From assembly GCA_958370325.1 (NCBI GenBank), contig CATXJW010000005.1, positions 1 to 64,000 on the forward strand: DNA of 64,000 nucleotides. Reading direction: 5' to 3'. The notes below the pieces were generated by a model that saw nothing but the letters and a program-made list of their open reading frames with translations, was not told the origin of the DNA and ran no database searches. This stretch comes from an uncultured Collinsella sp. Its GTDB lineage: Bacteria; Actinomycetota; Coriobacteriia; Coriobacteriales; Coriobacteriaceae. This document shows, in pieces, positions 59,508-64,000 of this stretch. Position numbers and translations under genes: made by a program. How positions within the stretch are numbered: the stretch's first letter is position 1; every line of letters begins with the position of its first letter.

Positions 59508-59668
59508 GACGACTCCTCTCGTCCTGTTAGCGCAATTGTCGCAAAAGGAGCGCGCGCATGATGGCTCAACTTGGTGAGCGGCGCGGAATTAAGCACGGAA
59601 TGAAAGGCGCGGCGCTGGCGCGGCGGGGTATGCTGGAGGGGACCATCAACCCAGCGAAAGGGGAGAGC

Positions 59669-61054
59669 ATGACGGATCAGGAAACGCCCGAGCGCGCGCA
59701 TGTGACGGCCGATGATATCGAGGCCGCCAACGACCTTATCGACTTTATCGAGGCATGCCCTAGCATGTTCCATACGGCGGCGACCATTATGGCCGAACTC
59801 GACGAGGCGGGCTTTACCTACCTGCCCGAGAACGCGGCGTGGGACATCGAGCCGGGTGGGCGTTATTACACGCAGCGCAACACCTCGAGTGTTATCGCCT
59901 TTAAGGTGGGCGAGGACCTGGCCGCGACGTGGGGCGAGGACGGCGTTGCCGGTGACTATCATTTTCAACTCGCGGCGTCGCACAGCGATTCGCCGACGTT
60001 TAAGGTCAAGGCCGTGCCCGAGCTCGACGGCGCGGGCGAGACGCTGCGCCTGAACACCGAGGCCTACGGCGGCATGATCGACTACGCCTGGTTCGACCGT
60101 CCGCTGGCACTCGCGGGCCGCGTGTTAGTACGCGAGGGCGACCGTATTGAGAGCCGCCTGCTTGTCACCGAGCGCGAGGTCGCTATCATTCCGAGCCTTG
60201 CTATTCATATGAACCGCGGCGTTAACGAGGGCTTTGCTCCCAATCGCGCCGTCGACCTGTGCCCGCTCATCAGCGCCGGTGATCTTAAGCAGGGAGATTT
60301 TGATGCCCTGATTGCCGACGAGCTGGACGTTGAGCCCGAGCAGATTCTGGGCCGCGATCTGTTCTTGGTCAATCGTCAGGATGCGCGCATTTGGGGCTGG
60401 GCCGACGAGTTTATCTCGACGCCCAAGCTCGACGACCTGGCCTGCGCCTACACCTCGCTGCAGGCATTTTTGGGTGCCGAGAACGCGCACGACGTTTCGG
60501 TCTTCTGCTGCTTTGATAATGAGGAGGTTGGCTCCGAGACCAAGCAGGGTGCCATGTCGACGTTCTTGGCCGACGCGCTGCGCCGAATTAACGGATCGTT
60601 GGGCTTTGACGACGAGTCGTACCATCGCGCCCTTGCCGCCTCGATGCTTGTAAGCTGCGACAATGCACATGCCGTGCACCCCAACCACGCCGAGAAGTGC
60701 GATGCCCGCAATCAGGTTGTGCTCAACGGCGGCATCGTCATCAAGGAAGCCGCCAACCAGCACTACTGCACCGATGCCTTTAGCCGCGCGGTGTTCCAAG
60801 CCATCTGCGATGACGCCGACGTGCCCACACAGGCCTTCGCCAACAAGAGCGACATGGCCGGCGGCTCCACACTCGGCAATCTGTCCAACATGCAGGCGAG
60901 CATGCATGCCGTGGACGTGGGCCTGCCGCAGCTTGCCATGCACTCGAGCTACGAGACCGGCGGCGTGCGCGACGTGATGTACGCCATCCGCGCCCTCACG
61001 GCCTTCTACGAGCGAAACCTAACCATCAACGGCGCCGAAAGCGTGGAACTCTAA
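59669..61054 (+). CDS. M18 family aminopeptidase
   Basis: The 461-residue enzyme has the M18 metal ligands in ASHSDSPTFKVK (about residues 105-116), FDNEEVGSETKQGA (glutamate pair, about 292-305), SCDNAHAVHPNH and the final MHSSYE histidine. It is a cytoplasmic zinc aminopeptidase that prefers acidic N-termini. ATG 59669 follows AAAGGGGAG; the earlier start at 59558 is not supported. It is divergent from the Ntn hydrolase gene. Confidence 0.92.
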   Translation: MTDQETPERAHVTADDIEAANDLIDFIEACPSMFHTAATIMAELDEAGFTYLPENAAWDIEPGGRYYTQRNTSSVIAFKVGEDLAATWGEDGVAGDYHFQLAASHSDSPTFKVKAVPELDGAGETLRLNTEAYGGMIDYAWFDRPLALAGRVLVREGDRIESRLLVTEREVAIIPSLAIHMNRGVNEGFAPNRAVDLCPLISAGDLKQGDFDALIADELDVEPEQILGRDLFLVNRQDARIWGWADEFISTPKLDDLACAYTSLQAFLGAENAHDVSVFCCFDNEEVGSETKQGAMSTFLADALRRINGSLGFDDESYHRALAASMLVSCDNAHAVHPNHAEKCDARNQVVLNGGIVIKEAANQHYCTDAFSRAVFQAICDDADVPTQAFANKSDMAGGSTLGNLSNMQASMHAVDVGLPQLAMHSSYETGGVRDVMYAIRALTAFYERNLTINGAESVEL

Positions 61055-61101
61055 AACCTGCCAAAAGGGGATGTTAATTTTGGCAGGTTTTATCTGGGCG
61101 A
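61053..61101 (+). repeat. AACCTGCC-stem dispersed element, copy 6
   Basis: AAAACCTGCCAAAAGGGG..TTTTATCTGGGCGAATG overlaps the TAA of the aminopeptidase gene. The loop is altered (GGGGATGTTAATTTTGG) but the stem is kept. Confidence 0.85.
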
Positions 61102-61138
61102 ATGCAAGGGGTGAAACCGAACTGGATCGGTGATACGT

Positions 61139-61174
61139 AGCCGCCGAGGTGCAGTGTGCCTCGGCGGCTTTTTG
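61139..61174 (+). terminator. Intrinsic terminator before the toxin-antitoxin genes
   Basis: AGCCGCCGAGG (61139-61149) pairs with CCTCGGCGGCT (61159-61169), followed by TTTTG. Confidence 0.8.
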
Positions 61175-61191
61175 TGTACAGAGTACGGCTA

Positions 61192-61243
61192 ATGCTTATA
61201 AATGCTATACATGCTTTACGTATCTACCATTGAGTTTTATGAT
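61192..61243 (+). promoter_or_regulatory. Promoter of the toxin-antitoxin operon with ATGCT repeats
   Basis: -35 TTTACG (61215-61220) and -10 TATGAT (61238-61243) are 17 bases apart. ATGCT occurs three times at about 10-base intervals (61192, 61202, 61211), overlapping the -35, the place where an antitoxin would bind. Confidence 0.6.
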
Positions 61244-61268
61244 AGTTTTGAAGTATTAAGGAGGGGTC

Positions 61269-61649
61269 ATGACCACAACAGCCGCTCAGATCAACGTACG
61301 TCTCGATGCCGATCTTAAAAGGAGCGGGGACGCCGCTCTCTCCAGGGCCGGTATGACGCCGAGCCAAGCGGTGCGAGCGCTCTGGCAGCTTGCGGCGTCG
61401 CTGGCCGATCGCCCCGGTGCGCTCGAGGATATCCTGCTGCCCAGTCGTGCCCGGGCGGAACAGCGCGAGCGCGAAAAGGCCGCCAAACGTAAGCTCGAGC
61501 TCATGGATCAGGGGTCGAAGCTGTTCGCTACCGCTTGCCGTGAGTCGGGAATCGATATGGTCAAGGCTCAGCCATCGGACGACGAAGAGCTCAAACGGAA
61601 TGCCTATGCGGATCGCTTTGGCGAGGAGATGAGCTGGCTCTATGAGTGA
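61269..61649 (+). CDS. RelB/DinJ-type antitoxin
   Basis: The 126-residue protein begins with a ribbon-helix-helix of the RelB/DinJ kind (AQINVRLDADLKRSGDAAL, then GMTPSQAVRALW), followed by a basic helical arm (about residues 60-85) and an acidic tail ending MSWLYE that would wrap the toxin. AAGGAGGGG precedes the ATG. It overlaps the PIN toxin gene by eight bases. Confidence 0.85.
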   Translation: MTTTAAQINVRLDADLKRSGDAALSRAGMTPSQAVRALWQLAASLADRPGALEDILLPSRARAEQREREKAAKRKLELMDQGSKLFATACRESGIDMVKAQPSDDEELKRNAYADRFGEEMSWLYE

Positions 61650-62136
61650 GGCTCCAAAGCGCATCTTGGTTGACACCAACGTGTGGCTCGATTACTTCAT
61701 TCCCTCACGACGTGGTCGTTCGGTGGCGATTGAGTTTTTACGCGATGCATGCACGGCGCAGGTGGATTTGCTGTATGCGGCGACATCGTCCAAAGACCTG
61801 TTCTATTTGATTTCAAGCGAACATAAGGCATGGTATCGGCGAGAGCACGGTTCGCTTTCCCAGTATGCCGCTACGGCAGCGACTTCGCTTGCATGGGATT
61901 GTCTTAGCGTGCTTTCGCAGCTTGCCACGCCAGTGCCCTGTGACCTGAGCGATATATGGATGGCGAGCAGGCAGCGTGAGCTCCATAGCGATTACGAAGA
62001 CGATTTAATCATTGCGGCAGCGATACGCGCTCAGGCGGATCTACTGGTCACCAACGATATCAAGCTCTGTTCACATGCACCCGTCGCAGCAATGAGTGTA
62101 GAAGACGCAAGAAAATATCTAACAACGCTAAAATAG
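61642..62136 (+). CDS. PIN-domain toxin
   Basis: The 164-residue protein has the PIN nuclease acids in ILVDTNVWLDYF (about residues 8-19), SSKDLFYL, the DYEDDLIIAAA motif and LLVTND. It would cut RNA when free. The gene follows an antitoxin of the RelB/DinJ class, which more often accompanies RelE or YafQ toxins than PIN proteins, so the pairing is unusual. Confidence 0.85.
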   Translation: MSEAPKRILVDTNVWLDYFIPSRRGRSVAIEFLRDACTAQVDLLYAATSSKDLFYLISSEHKAWYRREHGSLSQYAATAATSLAWDCLSVLSQLATPVPCDLSDIWMASRQRELHSDYEDDLIIAAAIRAQADLLVTNDIKLCSHAPVAAMSVEDARKYLTTLK

Positions 62137-62227
62137 CCCTAAACCTCACTGGCCGAATAATAGTCAGCGAATGCCCATAGACAGAGCCGCGTCAGCCAGC
62201 CCCTGCAGGTTGAACAAAAGTCAGCGA

Positions 62228-62367
62228 GAGCCCGCCGTTTGAGCCAAGGTGCCGTGAAATGAAAAGGCGCTGACCTTCTGGTCGCGCCTTTGAAATTGAA
62301 CGGCAGATTGGCCAAACGGCGGGCTCGCAGCGTCGAGCAGTTCCGGCGTTTGGTAAAACGCCGGAAC
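62228..62367 (-). ncRNA. Multi-helix 3' element, copy 2 (after the hydroxyacid dehydrogenase)
   Basis: Outer arms GAGCCCGCCGTTTG (62228-62241) and CAAACGGCGGGCTC (62313-62326) enclose AAAGGCGC with GACCTTCTGGTC at the tip (62263-62291). CGCAGCGTCGAGC follows, then a perfect 12-base hairpin GTTCCGGCGTTT (62340-62351) with GGTA as loop, three bases from the natural stop codon (62371). Stems differ from copy 1 at 24.1 kb, loops and junctions are the same. Confidence 0.75.
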
Positions 62368-62370
62368 AAA

Positions 62371-63306
62371 TTAGTGCTCAATCCAGCAGCGCAGGGTTTC
62401 GCCGGCCTGCAGGTGACGCAGATTCTCCGCGGCAATGTCGACCACATTGTTGAGCGTAGCCTCCAAGTGGAACTAGCCCGAGATATGCGGCGTGATGAGC
62501 ATGTTGGGCGCATCCCACAGTGGGCTTGTCTCAGGCAGCGGCTCGGGGTCGGTGACGTCGACCGCAGCGCCGGCAAGGTGCCCGGACTCGAGTGCCGCAA
62601 CCAAGTCGTCGGCGACCACAAGATCGCCGCGGCCGCCGTTGGCAAAGAAAGCGCCCGGCTTCATCGCGGCGAAGAACTCGGCGTTCGCCAGGCCGCGGGT
62701 CTCGGGTGTGCTGGGCATAAAGGATGCGACGATGTCAGCCTCGGCCAGGCGCTCGGGGAGGGCGTCCATGCCGTCCATGTCCTCAAACACGATGGGGTAG
62801 ACGAGCGGATGACGCTTGATACCGCGGACGTGCGCGCCCATGCTGCGGCAGAGCGTGGCAAAGTGGCCGCCGATATCGCCCGCGCCCAGCACCAGCACGT
62901 TGGCGTTTTTGAGCGAGGTGACCGGACCTAAATCCTCCCAGCGATGCTTGCGCTGCAAGTCGTGATAGCCGGGCAGGCGCTTGATCATGGAAAGGACCAT
63001 GGCAAACATGTGCTCGCTCACAGCCTGGCCATAGGCACCCACCGAGCAGGAAAGCTTAGCGTCGGCTGGCACGGTGCCGGCGGCCAAGTAATCGTCATAG
63101 CCGGCGGTCTGTAATTGCAACAGCTGGAGATGCTCGCATGCCGTGAGCATGCCAGGGTCGATGTTGCCCAAGATCACGTCCGCATCGGCGACCTGCTTGC
63201 GCGTGATGGCGTCGGCGCTCGTGTAGACAAAGTCCTCGCCCGGAGCGCTCGACTCAAGAATTGCGCGATGGCGGTCGTTGACGGGCAGCAAAACCAGGAT
63301 GTTCAC
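62371..63306 (-). pseudogene. D-2-hydroxyacid dehydrogenase interrupted by an in-frame TAG
   Basis: The frame codes for a 311-residue NAD-dependent hydroxyacid dehydrogenase: the Rossmann motif GAGDIG (about 141-146), the catalytic arginine in NGGRGDLV, DPEPLP with the glutamate, and the histidine in TPHISG. A TAG at 62473-62475 comes right after TPHISG; the frame then continues for 33 codons (FHLEATLNNVVDIAAENLRH..) to TAA at 62371. The tail is what the family has there, and the 3' element abuts the second stop. The 277-residue product would keep the catalytic residues, so partial activity is possible. The start is GTG 63306. Confidence 0.8.
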
Positions 63307-63324
63307 AAGCAGTCCTCTCCGCTC

Positions 63325-63377
63325 AACCTACTAAAAAGGGACAGGTTTATTTTGGCAGGTTTTATCAGGCAAAACGT
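63325..63377 (+). repeat. AACCTGCC-stem dispersed element, copy 7
   Basis: AACCTACTAAAAAGGGAC..GGTTTTATCAGGCAAAACG, with a damaged left stem (CTACT for CTGCC). It lies upstream of the hydroxyacid dehydrogenase and downstream of map. Confidence 0.8.
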
Positions 63378-63388
63378 TCAAACAAAAA

Positions 63389-63427
63389 CGCCGGATGCAA
63401 GACGAGCGTGCCCGTCAGCATCCGGCG
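63389..63427 (-). terminator. Intrinsic terminator of map
   Basis: CGCCGGATGC (63389-63398) pairs with GCATCCGGCG (63418-63427); on the minus strand it is followed by TTTTTGTTTG. Confidence 0.8.
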
Positions 63428-63436
63428 CATCTACAG

Positions 63437-64000
63437 CTACCAGCTCAGCAGCTCGTAGCCGTCCTCGGTCACCACGAGCTGTACCTCGCACTGAGCCGAA
63501 TCGCTACCGTCCTTGGTGCGCACGCACCAGCCATCGCCCTTGCTGATCTTAATGTCGGGCGCTCCGGCGTTGACCATGGGCTCGATGGTAAAGACCATGC
63601 CCGGAGCCATGATGGTATCCACATCGGGCGCCTCGGTGGTAAAGCCCACAAACGGGTCCTCGTGGAACTCCTTACCAATGCCGTGTCCGCCGTACTCGCA
63701 CACCACGCTAAAGCCGGCGTCCTCGACCGTCTTTTGCACAGCCTCGGCCATAACGGAGAGCGGCAGCCATGGCTTGACGGCCGCCAGACCCGCCTCCACG
63801 CTGGCGCGGGTGACCTCGACCAGGCGCTGGCGCTCGGCAGAGACCTCACCGATGCAGAACATGCGGCTCGAGTCGCTAAAGTAGCCGTCTAGGATCGTGG
63901 AACAGTCCACGTTGATGATGTCGCCCTCGTGCAGCACATCCGCATCGCAGGGGATACCGTGGCAGACGACGTCGTTGATCGAGGTGCACACGCTCTTGGG
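63437..64000 (-). CDS. map: Methionine aminopeptidase, type I (5' end beyond the window)
   Basis: The visible 187 residues are the C-terminal part of Map: SINDVVCHGIP, IINVDCSTILDGYFSDSSRMF (metal aspartates), CEYGGHGIGKEFHEDP (metal histidine), FTIEPMV (metal glutamate) and AQCEVQLVVTEDGYELL. All metal ligands of the pita-bread fold are present. It removes the initiator methionine from new proteins. The start codon lies past position 64000. Confidence 0.93.
   Translation of the reverse strand, partial: PKSVCTSINDVVCHGIPCDADVLHEGDIINVDCSTILDGYFSDSSRMFCIGEVSAERQRLVEVTRASVEAGLAAVKPWLPLSVMAEAVQKTVEDAGFSVVCEYGGHGIGKEFHEDPFVGFTTEAPDVDTIMAPGMVFTIEPMVNAGAPDIKISKGDGWCVRTKDGSDSAQCEVQLVVTEDGYELLSW

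Noticed and set aside
24104..62367. Integron attC sites (variable stems, conserved ends)
   Set aside because: No RYYYAAC/GTTRRRY core pairs flank the elements, no integrase is present, and the genes between are ordinary chromosomal ones with their own promoters.
62473..62475. Pyrrolysine or other readthrough at the TAG in the hydroxyacid dehydrogenase
   Set aside because: TAG is not in a catalytic position, there is no sign of a pyrrolysine system, and no recoding structure follows. A nonsense mutation is simpler.
6784..63377. Recurring peptides NLPKRDRFILAGF and KPAKINLSLFG in many short frames
   Set aside because: They are chance translations of the AACCTGCC dispersed element, in both directions, not proteins.
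1..64000. CRISPR array, tRNA, rRNA, prophage or transposase genes
   Set aside because: I saw no regularly spaced identical repeats with unique spacers, no cloverleaf and no transposase or phage gene. The many repeats are palindromes between genes.

Overview
The window is GC-rich, densely packed bacterial chromosome with many GTG/TTG starts, purine-rich ribosome binding sites and anaerobic gene content (pyruvate formate-lyase, agmatine fermentation, no respiratory genes). Membrane-anchored LuxR regulators, high GC and overall gene repertoire point to the class Coriobacteriia, most likely a gut Collinsella. The genus is an inference; no rRNA or tRNA gene is present to confirm it.

Layout. 1-6.5 kb: a HAD phosphatase, an AraC regulator, a Nudix-Vsr fusion and a Bce-type ABC transporter. 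6.8-21.3 kb: a catabolic island for agmatine: putrescine carbamoyltransferase, two agmatine/putrescine-type antiporters, two agmatine deiminases, an amidohydrolase, a MATE exporter and three LuxR-family regulators (two with membrane domains). Carbamate kinase, needed to make ATP from this pathway, is not in the window. 21.5-32.7 kb: a Schlafen/AlbA-type regulator, an acetyltransferase, DAHP synthase, a MarR-controlled heterodimeric ABC exporter, a short-chain dehydrogenase and a KdgT-type permease. 33-38 kb: pyruvate formate-lyase encoded as two separate polypeptides (a 683-residue body and an 83-residue glycyl-radical domain), a DegV protein and the activating enzyme. 38-45.2 kb: MTA/SAH nucleosidase, EngB and the aspartate-family amino acid genes thrB, thrC, lysC and asd. 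45.5-64 kb: Ogt, a two-component system, an AIM24-type protein, a ClC channel, a second ABC/FtsX exporter, a membrane-bound XRE regulator, phosphofructokinase, an Ntn hydrolase, an M18 aminopeptidase, a RelB-like/PIN toxin-antitoxin pair, a hydroxyacid dehydrogenase with an internal stop codon, and the 3' part of map.

The most striking non-coding feature is the density of palindromic elements between genes. At least five families recur: a composite long palindrome whose arms differ from locus to locus while the junction motifs are kept (35.6, 39.8, 40.8, 45.2, 57.1 kb); a palindrome with TTGCGGTGAAAT arms (37.9, 55.7, 56.9 kb); a roughly 50-base element with an AACCTGCC stem (seven copies); a multi-helix element abutting the ends of two genes (24.1 and 62.3 kb); and a small AGATTTTT hairpin (two copies). 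Pairing is retained although stem sequences change, so these look like selected RNA or DNA structures, probably at transcript ends. A second regulatory theme is the palindrome ACCGTTCACGGT and its variants, found in front of agmatine, formate-lyase and DegV genes; this suggests a shared regulator of anaerobic catabolism.
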